This document shows positions 1 through 12,170 of a DNA stretch of 64,000 bases, in pieces. The stretch's first letter is position 1. Each line of letters opens with the position of its first letter. Origin of the DNA: Pseudoscleropodium purum (taxonomy: Eukaryota; Streptophyta; Bryopsida; Hypnales; Brachytheciaceae); contig OZ017797.1 in assembly GCA_963969395.1 (NCBI GenBank), positions 21,080,001 through 21,144,000 of the forward strand. Direction: 5' to 3'. The notes beneath the pieces were generated by a model. It had not been told where the DNA came from and did not search any database. It was given only the letters and a program-made list of their open reading frames with translations. Made by a program: the position numbers and the translations under genes.

Positions 1-570
1 AAACTTCGGAGTCCTTTATTTAACTCCATTTTTCAATATTTTAGAAAAAAAACAAAAAAAACATTGGATGTGGACTATTCATAAAAACATCAGAAGTATT
101 GAGATTTTCATTTTTCAATTCCATAAATAAATTGTTAACAATTTAGTATTTTGAATCATTTTGTCCTTCTTTCTACTTACTATTTCTTTCCTACATGTTG
201 TACAATTCCAAATGATTTGAAATTTTTCAAGCATGTAGCCAACTTGACTTGAAGAGTGAATTCGAAGATTAACCAAAATTTTGAACATTTCTTCATACAA
301 ATGTAACATATACCTTATATAGTGCAACTGCCCAGGTTTTAGCAAGGCTAAAAAAAAAAAAATTTGTCACTTCAAATGCTAATATCTTGCAATCTACACA
401 GTGGAAATTTCTAAAAAAAATTCACATCTTTTCAAACTAGCATACTAAAAGATCTTATGGCTACATGTGTCCAAAAATGTGTTTTCTTTTCTAAACTTTG
501 GTACTTGTACTAAAAAGGTAGTTTTGAAGGATTTTTGATGAAAACATAGTCAAAATCATTCAAGGTTTAA
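1..570 (-). mobile_element. TTAACCCC-family TIR element, copy truncated by the window edge
   Basis: Minus-oriented copy of the main dispersed family. It shows the family's internal landmarks in reverse complement: the stretch around aaattgttaacaatttag near 130, the tract near 180-215 covering the 'tagtaagtag ... tacaacatgtagg' segment, and the 'aatatcttgcaatctaca' segment near 380-400. It ends near 570 at tcaaggtttaa, which matches the reverse complement of the family's TTAACC...TTGA end. The other end lies outside the window. No coding capacity is seen; the short frames inside are shadows. Confidence 0.75.
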
Positions 571-859
571 TTTTTTGTCTTTGAAACATTCGCAGCTTTG
601 TAGTTTAAAATCAACCCATCATAATTTCATATCTATATTTGAAGAGCCCTCCAACTTCTTGTTTCTCACTTAGAGTATCATCAATAGGTGTCTTGAAAAG
701 TCATCAAACAACAAATCCATGGAGGGGAAAATCAAAATAATCACATTCAACATTGTTGTCAAATCTATTTTCTTGGTCGCAACATTCTTGCTTTCACATT
801 GCACATTTCTTACTTTTCTAGCAAATTGTTCACTATTTTGGAGAAACTTTGTCACAACT
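571..859. other. AT-rich spacer between two family copies
   Basis: This gap separates two oppositely oriented copies of the main repeat family. It is mostly A+T-rich with a few mixed-composition stretches around 690-850. Two overlapping short frames on opposite strands (670-985) have no recognisable motif and run into the neighbouring repeat, so I do not call them genes. Confidence 0.5.
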
Positions 860-1787
860 TTAACCTCTAGAGGTCAAAGACTATGTTTTCACCAAAAAAA
901 TGCTCCAAATTTGCCACTTCTAATACAAATACTAAATTTTAGAAGAAAAACATTTTTGGACACAAGTAACCATAGGATCTTGTAGTATGCTAGTTTGAAA
1001 AGATATGGGAAAAAAAATCAGAAATTTTGACCTTGTAGATTGCAAGATATTAGCATTTGAATTGACAAAAGTCCTTTTTGGGCCCTACAAAAACCAAGCA
1101 ACTACACTTTACAAGGTCACATTTGTATGAAGAAATGTCCAAAATGGTAGTACTTCTTTGGATTCATTCTTCAAAGCAAATTGGCTACATGCTTGAAAAA
1201 TTTTAGATCATTTGCAATTGCACAACATACGGGAATAATATAGTAAGTAGAAAAAAGCAAAGAATGATTCAAAACATTAAATTGTTAAAAGCTTAATTAT
1301 AAAATTGAAAACTGCCAATTTCAACAGTTGTAATGTAGTAATCAACAATCTGCATCATCTTCTTTAATTTTTTTCAAAAAATATAAAAAATTGAATTGAA
1401 CAAAGGACTCCAAAGTTTCTTTTAGAGTAGGGAATCCATAACTATCCACAAACTTGAACACCTCGTAACTTTCATTTCATAAATGAAAATGGAATGATTC
1501 AAAGCTTTCCATGTATATATAAATCTATAAAACAAATTTTAAATTTTTATTTTTGAAAAAAGAGATTTAATATAAAAAATTTGGGTTGCCTTTTGAGCAT
1601 TGAAAATTAAATATCTTGCAATAATTGTTGAAACCATATAGTCAAAAGTTATGAAAATTGTTGGGCCTTAAAGCTACCCCTTGGATATATGTTGTGTGAA
1701 AATTTAACAAAAATAAATTCCATTTGTAATGAGCTACCCAAAATTGTTATGTTGTGAAAAAACACAATTTGGTCCTTTAGGGGCTAA
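860..1787 (+). mobile_element. TTAACCCC-family TIR element, near full length
   Basis: Plus-oriented copy, about 930 bp. The left end is ttaacctctagaggtcaaag followed by a ttttcaccaaaaa stretch. The right end is tttggtcctttaggggctaa, an imperfect inverted repeat of the left end. Shared internal blocks include 'ccataggatcttgta' near 970, 'gcaagatattagcatttgaa' near 1045 and 'ggaatgattcaaagctttcc' near 1490. No open frame of transposase size is present, so it is non-autonomous. The inverted ends suggest a DNA transposon, but I could not fix a target duplication or a superfamily. Confidence 0.8.
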
Positions 1788-3762
1788 AAAAAATTAGAGG
1801 TGCATCTGAATTGTCTACTAATGAATTATTTGCCAAAGTCACTTATTACAAGTATACCAAGTGGCCGTTGGATCTAGGTATTCTACAAGATTGAAGTCAA
1901 AATTGTGATCCTAGTAAAGTATTTCCAAAATTATCTCCTCCAACATCCAAATATATAGCCCCTATTGGAGATGTTCATACATACTACATGAGTTCTATAA
2001 ATAGTAAATTGCCAAATCACAAGTGAAATAAAAAATAAAAAATAGATTTGATTTAGATTTGGAGGGTCTATCTTTGTAACATAGGATTGAGTTTGGGGAT
2101 AATATTTGAAGGGACCTAAAACACTTTTAATCTACTTTGACCATGAATTTGGTCCTTGTTGTAGTGCAAAGGTGTGTATATTTCTTTTTGATTGCATGAA
2201 ATTACAAAGCATATGTAATTGCCACCTATAAACTAGAACCCAAGACATTTACAAATTTTGATGAAAAGTATGCAAATAACTTTAGACACACCTCTCAATT
2301 GTCTTTGGTACAATCAAGAAGTAATTTTTGTTGAGGTAAAAGACTCCTCCAAATCGTATTTTTTCCTTTTACAAATAGTATGTTGGCATAATAAATTGAA
2401 GAAGTTGCTTTTGCTTTTTGAACTTCAGGAAACTTGCAATTGATTACTGATATAACAAGTTACATGGGAAGAGTAAACAAGTGACCCATCTTTTTCACAT
2501 AATTATGAAGTTTTGCCACACTCTTGGCAATACTCTGATAAGTTCATAGATGAGTTACTCCAAGAGAGAGGGTCTGAATCCTTTCTGTATCATCAGTCTT
2601 CTTCCTGAAAGCAAATTAAACTTTCACAATATCCCTGGAGGTGGAGAAACTGTCTGGAAGTAGAAGTGGATATAGTAGGATTTAAAAAAAAAATTTAATT
2701 TAAATTTTTTGTATTGAAAAAGCAACAGTTTTGATTGTGAGGAAACTGGCAGTGACAGCGCCAGAGCAACCGATTGAGTTGGAACGGCAAGGACATAAAA
2801 GTTTTGGGAGATTTGGTGTTTGGGTACTGTATGTGGAAACTGGTGACCTGGCACCTAACTAATTGCGACCTTATTATTCAACAACCGCCCCCTATAGATT
2901 TGTGTCTAGAAAGAACTACTTCTATTCATGAAAACCTAGGATTGGTAGTTTTGGGTACACTTGTTTTCAGCACTTTGAAAATTCAGAGTTTAATCATATG
3001 ATGTTCAAAAGATGTGTATCAAGACTTTAACAAGATTCAACAAAGAATTAAATAATTTATGATAGTAGGATTGGTGCTCAAAAGCTATTTAGACAACTTT
3101 AGGTGCAATTACATTACCCCCTTAACCCTTGAATGCCCAAGGCCTGTTTTGAGCCTCTAGAAATGTGCTCTAAATTGAACAAAAAAACAACATTTTGAGA
3201 AGTTATATCAATTTTTTTTGAATTGTAATCGTACAAATTCAAACTAGACATGTTAAAGATCACACAAGAAGAAAAAACACAACAATATCACTTATAAGTT
3301 GAAAGATTATAATGTTTGACCATGAGAGTGTTAAAACTATGAAAAATTTTCAATTTGCTTTTCACAAGTCAAACCTAAAAAGTTGGTGACCAAAAAAATA
3401 TGAGGTTTAAGGGCCTAACATGAATAACCCCAATCAATTTATGGCTTCTCAAAATCTACTCTACAATTTTTTTAAATGAGTTTTGAATGTGATTTTTTCT
3501 TCAAGTCCTAGTGTATTTGAAGCTCATTTACAAGAGCTTTCAACACTACAGGAAGTCAAGATTGCAATGGGTACCCTTGCACAAAACCTTGAATAGAAAA
3601 ATCACTATCATTTATCATCAAGGTCGGATTTTTGATACTAAAACTAGACTTCATGAAGAACTTTCCAAAAATACAAACTACTAAAAATAGCAACTTGGTT
3701 AGTTTTAAATGAATTTCAAAGTTATGCTAACACTAGATTCTGGTGTCTCGGGCAGTTAGAGG
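1788..3762. other. AT-rich intergenic spacer
   Basis: No gene is recognised. Around 2440-3000 the composition is somewhat less A+T-rich and two short opposed frames overlap, without motifs. At 3119 the string ttaacccttgaatgcccaag resembles a transposon end, and a similar string occurs inverted at about 11455-11478. They may be ends of a second, related TIR family. Confidence 0.4.
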
Positions 3763-4345
3763 TTAATCCCTAAAGGATCAAGTTGCATTTTTTTGGCAAC
3801 ATGGCAATTTTGGGTCCAGTGCATGTGACTAGAGATTTCCATATTTTGGGCCTACATTTTAAATAGAAGGTGTAGATAAGGAATATCTTTCATTTGCACT
3901 AAATTTCAAGACATTTGGAAATATAAGTAAAATTTATAGCTTAGTATATAGTCTGTTTCTGAACTCAGGCAGTTCGAAAATAAAATAAAAAAATAAGGTA
4001 AAAATTGATTATTACAACATTACAACCAATGGGATTGGCATTTTTTCAATTCCATAAATAAATTGTTAACAATTTAGTATTTTGAATTATTCTATACATC
4101 TTTCTACTTACTATTCTTTTCCTATATGTTGTCTAAATTCAAATGGTCAAAAAGAATTTCAAGCATGTAGCCAACATCCTTTGAAGAAGGAATCCAAAGA
4201 AGCACCACCATTTTGAACATTTTTCCATACAAATGTGACCTTGTGAAGTGCAACTATCTAGTTTTTCACATAGACAAAAAAAGGATTTTTGTCACTTCAA
4301 ATGCTAATATCTTGCAATCTATACAATAGAAAGGTTGTACAAAAC
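3763..4345 (-). mobile_element. TTAACCCC-family TIR element, internally shortened
   Basis: The copy starts with ttaatccctaaaggatcaag and continues with the family's gttgcattttttggcaacatgg end sequence. From about 4035 it re-enters the family's interior (caattccataaataaattgttaac, then the actattctttt...tgtt block), and it fades out after the 'aatatcttgcaatctata' block near 4320. It is shorter than the usual 930 bp, so part of the interior and one end are missing or too diverged to follow. Confidence 0.65.
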
Positions 4346-5895
4346 ATGCATACAAAACAATGGTCATCATTTCAAGCCTTTGTAGCACTATATATACACC
4401 CTCGATCCAATCGCTCCACCAACAACTTCAAACTCTCATCCTTGCTATAAAACACACACTCTCTATTATTAATAGAATAGCCATTACACACACTACACAC
4501 ATTTTACCCTACAAATAAAAACTTGAAAATAATCAAGCACTTCCTAAAATACACAGCCTACTTTAAAACACTTATTGCATACTACATACTTATACTCTAC
4601 ACTAACTAAGTAGTTTTTTAAAAGGAAGTGAAAAGATAATGTAACTTTGTTAGGGTGATCTCGGATAAGCGATTAGGTAGAAAGGAAGATATTGGAACTT
4701 GGTGTGGGACTTTAACCCCTAAAACTCCTTGCAAGTCAAAACAAAATTTCAAAAATTTGGACATCTAAAATAAAGTATTTTATTTTATTTTTATATTTTG
4801 TTGGTGAGACTAGAAAAATAACATTTTTCCAAGAAATCTCACTTTTAAAAAGATCCAACATTTGAAAAAAGAATATGCTTTTTGTTTTGTTTTGGGCCCC
4901 ATTTAAGTAGGATGAGGGCAACATCATTTTGCTTTGAAAATTTGCATAATTCTTCTTCACTTGAAGCCCTATTCAAATTTAAAGATAGTCCATACATCTT
5001 CATTCCAAAGGAATTTTGAGTCATGGGCTTTGAAAGTCTAACAAAGACACATTGTCCAAATTTTAGGCAATCTTTAAGAAAACATTTTGCTCCACTTTGC
5101 AAGCTTATCTTCATATGTTCATTATCTTCAGATCCCTAATTTTTTACACATGACCCTAATACTAGTCAATGATAAGATCCAATAGTCACAAATTCTAAAA
5201 AATAAATGAAATTTGATTTACAGTCTTTTTTTAGAGAGAATTCATTTTTGGTAGAGTTGTGAGTATTTTTTAATTCTTGACAAATAAATCTTTAGGAGCC
5301 AAACAAACAAATTCTTCAATTACACCAACTACTTAGAATAGTTGCAGTTTATTTTTTCTTGAATATACAAAGATTTGAATTATTCTATTTTAGTTAATAA
5401 GGTGAAAGATATGAAGATTTTTATTTTGCAAGTGCTCATAGAATATCTTCTCAAAACTAAAATTCAAAGTTCATTTTTATCTCAATTTTCCATGTTATTG
5501 GAAAAAAAGAAAACTTTGGGCACAAATTTCTCATGATAATATTATCACCATTGGAATTGACATTTGTTTTAAATCTCTATATATAAGTTAGTAATAATTT
5601 AGTGTTGCCCATCTTGTTGTAATTTCCCCATGTTTAATACCTAACTACTTGATTGGTCTAAAAATTTGGGCTCATTTGAGTGTGGGTATTAAATTCTTTT
5701 GACTATTTGAAAAAAGAGCATTAAAGGTTTACTATTAGAAACTTATATTTTTAACCAACAAAGATAAATATTTGATTTTCGAGAGGTCTTCAAAGGCTTA
5801 TGTACCATTAGTAGATGCATTTGGAAAAAAATAGGACTTGAAGACGATCATTTGACCCTAGACCAATAGTGCAAAAATATTGTGGAGAGAAGTAA
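4346..5895. other. AT-rich spacer, no gene seen
   Basis: The stretch holds only short, motif-free frames (for example 4736-5114 on the minus strand). A run rich in ca/ac and tacac from about 4430 to 4600 is low-complexity. The string 'tttaacccctaaaactccttg' near 4712-4732 resembles a main-family end, but I found no convincing partner end. Confidence 0.4.
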
Positions 5896-6311
5896 GGTAG
5901 AACCACCTATATTCAACCAGGCTTTGGTACCCAACCAATAGCTTACATTTATTTCCAACCAACGTTGGATTAGATTCCAAGCCAAGCTTGGAATGTGTAT
6001 TTTCCTCCTTTTCAAGGTAGGGACCAATAAGGTCATGACACATGTTCTAAATTAGTGAGTGGAAAAGTAGGAAGTAGTGAGCAGAATGTAGTTCTTGAAT
6101 GATTGGAATTGCAAGACTCTAGACTTTGGCCATGGATTCAACCTACTTTAGCCTTCCAAAAAACATAGTAATTTCAATTTTGACAATAAAATTACAAAAA
6201 ATTGGAGTCTCTGTATTCCTTATTTCTCTACAAAGGAAAAATATGCATCCCCTCGTACTCCTCATTATGTGTTGTTAATTGCTTAAATGATCAGGTATGG
6301 GTGGTTCTACC
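5896..6311. mobile_element. Small TIR element with GGTAGAACCACC ends (Tourist-like candidate)
   Basis: A perfect 12-bp inverted repeat bounds 416 bp: GGTAGAACCACC at 5896-5907 and GGTGGTTCTACC at 6300-6311. Flanking trinucleotides are TAA on the left (5893-5895) and TTA on the right (6312-6314). PIF/Harbinger elements use TWA targets, so both flanks are of the right type but are not identical, as an original target duplication would be. The interior is less A+T-rich than its surroundings and has no meaningful coding frame. The call as a non-autonomous DNA transposon is inferred from the ends alone. Confidence 0.55.
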
Positions 6312-8054
6312 TTAGCATACAAAAAAAATAATGGCATGTTGATATCTCATGATCACTAGAAGACCCAATATTTTAATATTTTAATATTTTTCAACATAAA
6401 GAAAGTTGTAACACTTTGAATAGAAGTAATGATGTTCATATTATGCCATATTGACATCTCATAGATCTAGCCAATTATATCAAATATCAAGTGCTGAAAA
6501 GAAAATTTGTATTTCGGGTGAGTTTTTGAAGTTGAATGTATCTAAATTGATTATATAATGATCTATAAATTTCTTTTCAAACTTTAATATTTAGTTCATT
6601 TCTAAATTTCATGTTGAATGTATCTACTTTTAATGTGAATTTTCAAAAAATTGAAGAAGTCATATACTATAGCCCATCTAGATTTTGTCTCTAAATTTTC
6701 AAGCATTAATTATTGAAAGCCAAACCTACCTAGGGGACATGGTTTTAGGATCAAACTTGAATTTGATATATTTCTTGATTTTAAATGTCTTGGAGTTTAA
6801 CCAAGAAAATCTAGTTCTATAAAATCTATTTTTTATTCTTTGTTCCAAAAAAAATTTAAATCGCAATTTTGTGACATTTTGAAGGTAGTGGTGTTTGCTG
6901 AAAATTTCACACTATTTTAAATATTTTTCTTTTATAATTACTATGATTTTTACAAATAAACTATTTTTAAGGTCATAACTTTCGATTTTTATGTTTTTGA
7001 TTTATTAAAAAATGTAGTGAAATTTTAGATATGCAATATCTAATTTTTTTTAAAGTGTGTTTTAATATAGGAAACTAGTGAAGTTTGGTCAAACAAGAAC
7101 ATATAATGTCTATAACGACACTTTGAACTTGATAGGCCAAATAAATGACTTAACCCTATCACACTGCTACAAACACTAAGTGTCCAATGGATGACAAAGA
7201 ATTCATCCATGTAAGACAAAAGTATACATGTTCATCTTTGGAATTTCGTACAAAAATGGAAGGTCTTTGAACAATATTTTGATCTCTAATGAGTACTTTT
7301 TGTTTTTCTTAAGTAGATGACTCACACTATATTCAAAAGGATGATTTCTATAGTGACTAAGCCATCCTTATAAGATTAGGTGTAGAGACAAAGAATACAC
7401 CTATTGATTCAATAATCAAAGTATTTAGGTGACTACTTTGATCATAGGAACTGTGTCTTTTGAGAATTATAGATTAACCTTGAGAAGACGACACTTATTG
7501 CCGAGGTGTTTGCCAAAACTAATCAAATATTAAAATCAATACCTACATTCTGTCTTCATTTCTACAGGATACTTGAAAATCATCCTTTTATTGTCCTATT
7601 TTTGAAAAAAAAATTAACAAATGTTATTGACCACTTTTTGGCCTAGTCATCTAAGGGGTCAAGCTGATCGTGACCACCCACTGGGGTATCCCAAAAGGAC
7701 AACTCATTAGGCTCGGGATGTAAGTTAAGCTTAAGATGCCAAGGCCTTGCAAGGGCTGCTAAACTTGTCTGCCAAAGGTACTGAACAAAAGCAACCTGCA
7801 AAAGCAACCTGGGGATCACGATAAGTTGTATGGATGGAATCATGTGGAAAACTGGGGGATCATGTGCAAGTTTACCCCAGGGATATTTTTCTCATCACTA
7901 ACTGAGAAGCAATGCAATGATATTTTTTCCTTTTTCCAGTGGATGAAATCACTCCATTGGTATCAAAATCTTTGCTCTGTTTTGGAGGAATGCACACTCT
8001 TTTAGACGAATAAATGAATTCCCATCACATCCATGTATTGCAGGTTTCATCCAT

Positions 8055-8135
8055 TTCCATAGATGTAAAAGAGCTTCATCACTCCAGTGAAGGGAAGATT
8101 GCTTTGTGCACTGCCCAAAATAAATGAAAAAACAA
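8055..8135. repeat. Dispersed segment shared with 34325-34390
   Basis: This segment and 34325-34390 share 'tcatcc ... tccactgaag / tccagtgaag' followed by 'ttgctttctgcactgccc / ttgctttgtgcactgccc' and 'aaaataaa'. Both lie in locally G+C-richer sequence. I infer an old duplication or remnants of the same low-copy element. The kind of element is unknown. Confidence 0.5.
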
Positions 8136-8799
8136 ACAAACTGGTTTATGCAAAACTCCATGAGCCTGAAACTTCAATGGTGTGATCAGCGAGATATGCC
8201 ATACACAATGCTGGTGTTTTTGGACTTCCCCCAAAGCCATTTCTGTAGTACATTGTATTTAATAATCATTCTTTCTCGTGGGGGTCTGGCAACCCATGTA
8301 AGGACTGGGCCTACTTCTGGTGAATTTCTTTAATTTTGGAAGACAAATCAAAGAGGTTGAGCACGGCTGAAATTTCTTATGGTGCAGTCGGTGGCCTTCA
8401 ATATAGATACAGTAGAATGAGACTATTTGTACCATTTAAAGCATTTTACTTAAATAATGTGGAATATACAGTAGAGAATAGTCAGTATTTATTGACATGC
8501 AAAATTATTATTACATTCTTACACGATCTCTTTCAAGTATACCAAATTTCAATTTCCAAAAAATAAACGTTATTTTTGATGAATTTTTTAAGTCAATATT
8601 CTATAATAATTTATTGAAAACAATTAGTGATGAATTTCAAATTTTGACTAATAAGATGCATAAGAAACATCTACATGCACATCTATCCTTTTCCAAAAAA
8701 TCTCAACAAAGATTCAAAATTCACTCCAAAAAGAATATAATGCTAGGATGTTGCATATCCAAATTTTGTAAAATAGAAAAAATTTCAAAAAAATGAAGC

Positions 8800-8960
8800 A
8801 AAAAATATCAAGCTAATTTTGTATTTGATACAAATTTTCTTCACCTTTTCCTTAAAAAAACACATCAATTTCAACTTTTTATATGAGATCTGAAAATTTT
8901 ATGTCTTGTACATGTGATTCCGTCTCTAAAAAACTTCAAGAATAAATAGTCACAATATAG
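8800..8960. repeat. Dispersed AT-rich segment shared with 56620-56780
   Basis: Both segments read 'tttgtatttgata-a-aatttt-ttcac-ttttt', then a 'caatttcaa/aatttcaaa ... ttt' block, then 'tctgaaa(a)ttttatg(t/a)cttgta' and 'gtgattcc/gtgatttca'. The order and spacing are conserved. This indicates a common origin as a dispersed repeat with no visible coding. Confidence 0.5.
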
Positions 8961-9875
8961 GAACATATCTAGTGAGAGAATTTTGCAATTCGTTTTGTAG
9001 GTCATAGGCCTATCTTTTGAAGGTTAACCCTAGAGCACTCCAATTTTTGAATTTTTGAATGACAAATCGATTGAAATTCAATTTTCTTTCTCGTTACTCC
9101 TCAAATGAAAGTCATCTAATTTGTGGAGATACTTTATCAAGTTGTTGTCCTATTCAATTGTTGGATTTGGTGTTACTAGAGTTCATATTTTCTATAAAAT
9201 TACAAATATGGAAGTGTGTCAAGCCAAAAATCGCATTGATTTTAGTTCAAAACTCGATTTGCAAAAAAGAAGTCATAGATTTAAAGAACACAAAAATTTC
9301 AAAAAATCACCATATCAAGAGAACCTCATTTCAAATTCATTCCAACAATGTTTACCCTAAAAAACGATAATATTTTGCTTGTAATTGAATTTAGAAAGAA
9401 TTTAGAAATTTTCCTTTCAAAAATTTATAAAAATAAATATTGGTGATAGTACTAGTGAACTTAATTGTACAGATGGAATCTAAAACTAAAAATTTAAAAT
9501 TTGTATTTGTATATCATTTTCAAAATATTCTTCCAAATAGCACTTGATAATGATTTTTCCCAAATTGTCAATTTTGGAAAAGGATTTGGACATTAACACA
9601 ATTAGATTAATTCATAAGTGCATTTCAAATCTGTAACATTTAAGATTTAACACAATTACTCTTGTTTTGGCAAATGTTTTGAAAAAATTATTCTTATAAC
9701 ATTTGAAAAAATGAAGCAGCATCATTAATCAAAAGTTGAAAGGTTGTCTGATTGATCATGTGTAGTCGATCCAAAATTTTAGCTCGTCTCTGGGTGGGTA
9801 ATTAGATTCATTTGACTCTTTAAGAGGAATTTGTGGGCAGTATTGAAGGTTAACTATTAGAAGTTTTCTGTTGTT

Positions 9876-10807
9876 TTAACCTCTAAGATTTCAAGACTAC
9901 ATTTTCACTAAAAACATTCAAAAATTGCCATTTTTAGAACAAGTATCAAATTTTTGAAATTTCTTTTGACACATGTAACCATAGGATCTTGTATTATTTT
10001 GACTTGAGAATATGTGGTAAAATTTTCAGAAATTTTCATCATGTAGATTTCAAGATGTAAGCATTCAAATTCACTAAAATTATTTTTTTGGCCTTGTGGA
10101 AAGTAGAGCAGTTGCACTTTACAAGCTCACTTTTCTATGAAAAAAGGTCCAAAATGTTGGTACTTCTTCAAACTCTTTTTCCAAGACAAGTTGACCACAT
10201 AGTTGAAAATTTTGAGGTCATTTGGAATTGTACAACATATAGGAAAAAAATAGTAAGTAGATGGTAGTAGAGAATGGTTCAAAATACTAAATTGTTAACA
10301 ATTTAAATATGGAATTGAAATTACCAATCCCAATGGTTACAATGTTGTAATAAACAATCTACATCCAATGATTTTATTTTTTTTCAAAAACATTGAAAAT
10401 CGAGTAAGATAAAGGACTTCAAGGTTTATATTAGAATAGAGAATCTATAACTACTTGCAAACAAAAGAATCCTCACAATTTTTGGCTCATTGATCAAAAT
10501 GGAATGGCTCAAAGTTTTTCATGTATATATAACTCTAGAAAATCAATTCCAAATTTTTGTTTATAAGAAAAAGTGATTTTTTTTATTTGCATAAAGTACC
10601 CATTTACCAAAAAAAAAAGTAATATATTAGGCCATAACTTTTTACTCATAAATTCAAATGTCATGGAATTTAATGCATATCAAAGATATTCCTCATCCCC
10701 ACCTTCTATTAAAATTTTGGCCACAAATATAGAAATCTCTAATCACACATACCTATCCAAAATTACTATGTAGGCAAAAAAACGCATGCTAGTCCTTTAG
10801 GGGTTAA
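9876..10807 (+). mobile_element. TTAACCCC-family TIR element, near full length
   Basis: About 930 bp. The left end is ttaacctctaagatttcaag with actacattttcactaaaaac following. The right end is ctagtcctttaggggttaa. The interior follows the family order: 'ccataggatcttgta', then 'gatttcaagatgtaagcatt', then 'ggaattgtacaacatatagg', 'tagtaagtag', 'gaatggttcaaaatactaaa' and 'aaaatggaatggctcaaag'. No transposase frame is seen. Confidence 0.85.
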
Positions 10808-11945
10808 AAGGTAAATATTTGATTTTTGAGAGGTCTTCAAAGGCATATATGAACCTTTTGCCTTTGAGGAGTCACTTTCATTATTTAAACAAGCTTGCCA
10901 ATTTTACTTGATTTTGAGATCTAAAAATTTGTACTTATCCATTTGTTACGAAATTTTTTTCAATAGAAAAAATAAAGTGTTTTTGTGATTTTCACTGTTG
11001 AAAATTTAAACATGCAAGTGTTGATTTGGAATTATTTGTGATTTCTACTTATAAAAAAATTGCATTTCAACAATTGCAAAGTGGATTCTGTAAAAGGTTT
11101 TTGAAAGTGCATTTTAGAATGCTAATACAATTTCTAATTGTTCATGTCATGTCTAATTCCAAAAAAACTCTTATACACAAATTTTTGGGGAGTGCTAGCA
11201 TATGAGTATAGAATCTATAAGCCTAAGGCTCTACATTATAGATAGCTGTGATTATAGGTGTCTATGTTATAGGTACCTATATATATCTTGTTATAATCTC
11301 ACAATTTCTATGTAGTTTCATATTCAAACTAGTTTATGTACTAATAAGCAAATTCTTTAAATACCTATATGGTTAGATTTTAGAAAAAAAAATTGCTTCA
11401 TTGGGGATAAATATAAATTCATGCTCTTTTTTTTTAGAGAAAAGACACACTTGGAAAGGCTTGGGCATTGAGGGGTTAATCGTTGTCTAATTTTTTTGCA
11501 AAATTAAAATTTTACCAATTTATTATTGCTCTTTTAATTTCTATACAATTTTTTTAAATTATAGATCATCATATATATATAATTATTGTAATAATCATAA
11601 TCCATAATTCAAACATGGATTACAATTTATTTAAGAGTTGATTGCCTTTGGAGGGAAGCTAAACTCCTTGAAACAATTTTCAACAAAAATCCGAAGGAAG
11701 AAAAATGGAAATGGAATTTAATCCAAATTGTTTTATATTTTTTGGACCTTTGTAGGATTAGTTACAATTTTATGAAGTTGAAATGCGGTGGTCATTAAAA
11801 ATGACCACCTTCTGAAATCTATACTATTGGTACATTGAAGGAAGAAAAATGTACCTCTGTGTCATGATTGATTTTAAAGCATGGATGCTTTATGAGCAAA
11901 CTACTACAATCAAAATCTTATAGTCACTTCAATGAGGGTTTCTAT
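10808..11945. other. AT-rich spacer with repeat remnants
   Basis: No gene is present. The segment 11206-11300 ('tatgagtatagaatctataagcct...attataggtgtctatgttataggtacc') is a partial relative of the TIR element at 11946-12170. The string at 11455-11478 (gggcattgaggggttaa) resembles a transposon end. The segment 11725-11860 pairs with 55120-55240, as listed separately. Confidence 0.45.
11725..11860. repeat. Dispersed segment shared with 55120-55240, with a short palindrome
   Basis: Both copies read 'ttttatattttttrgacct', then 'attagttaca/atata', 'tgaagttgaaatg' and 'ctannggtacattg / ctagtacattg'. This copy contains the local palindrome ggtggtcattaaaaatgaccacc at about 11789-11811. The other copy has a longer hairpin at the corresponding place (55172-55291). 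Confidence 0.5.
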
Positions 11946-12170
11946 TATGTGAGCATAGGAGTGTGAGCCAATGAGCCTAGAATACTATACACCTATATTA
12001 TAAGTGTATATACTATAGAAACCGTCTATGATTACAGGGTATATATATTACAAATATCCATATTATAGGTGTTTTTGATATATACACCTTCTATAGAGTG
12101 TGGTATTTATATTATAGGTACCTATATTGTAGGCTCAATGTTCACAAGCTTACATTCATAGGCTCACATA
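11946..12170. mobile_element. Small TIR element with TATGTGAGC ends and 'tattataggt' interior
   Basis: The left end tatgtgagcataggag pairs with the right end ...cattcataggctcacata, and the similarity extends further inward (gagcctag on the left, taggctc on the right). CTAT directly precedes the element (11942-11945) and directly follows it (12171-12174), a possible 4-bp target duplication. The interior is built from irregular copies of tattataggtg/tacctatatt, several of them self-complementary. No coding capacity is seen, and the superfamily is undetermined. Confidence 0.6.

Larger units (their letters stand above)
6312..9875. other. Intergenic spacer with a low-copy island at about 7640-8420
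   Basis: Most of the interval is AT-rich with no gene. From about 7640 to 8420 the composition rises and several short frames on both strands overlap without recognisable domains. Part of this island (8055-8135) resembles 34325-34390. The stretch 8800-8960 resembles 56620-56780. Both are listed separately. Confidence 0.45.

Noticed and set aside
8336..8796. Overlapping plus-strand frames (76 and 99 codons) as small genes
   Set aside because: Lys/Phe/Ile-rich translation is what AT-rich non-coding DNA produces; no motif or splice signal supports them.
9059..9370. 103-codon plus-strand frame as a gene
   Set aside because: A second overlapping frame is also open, the composition is typical of AT-rich DNA, and no domain is visible.
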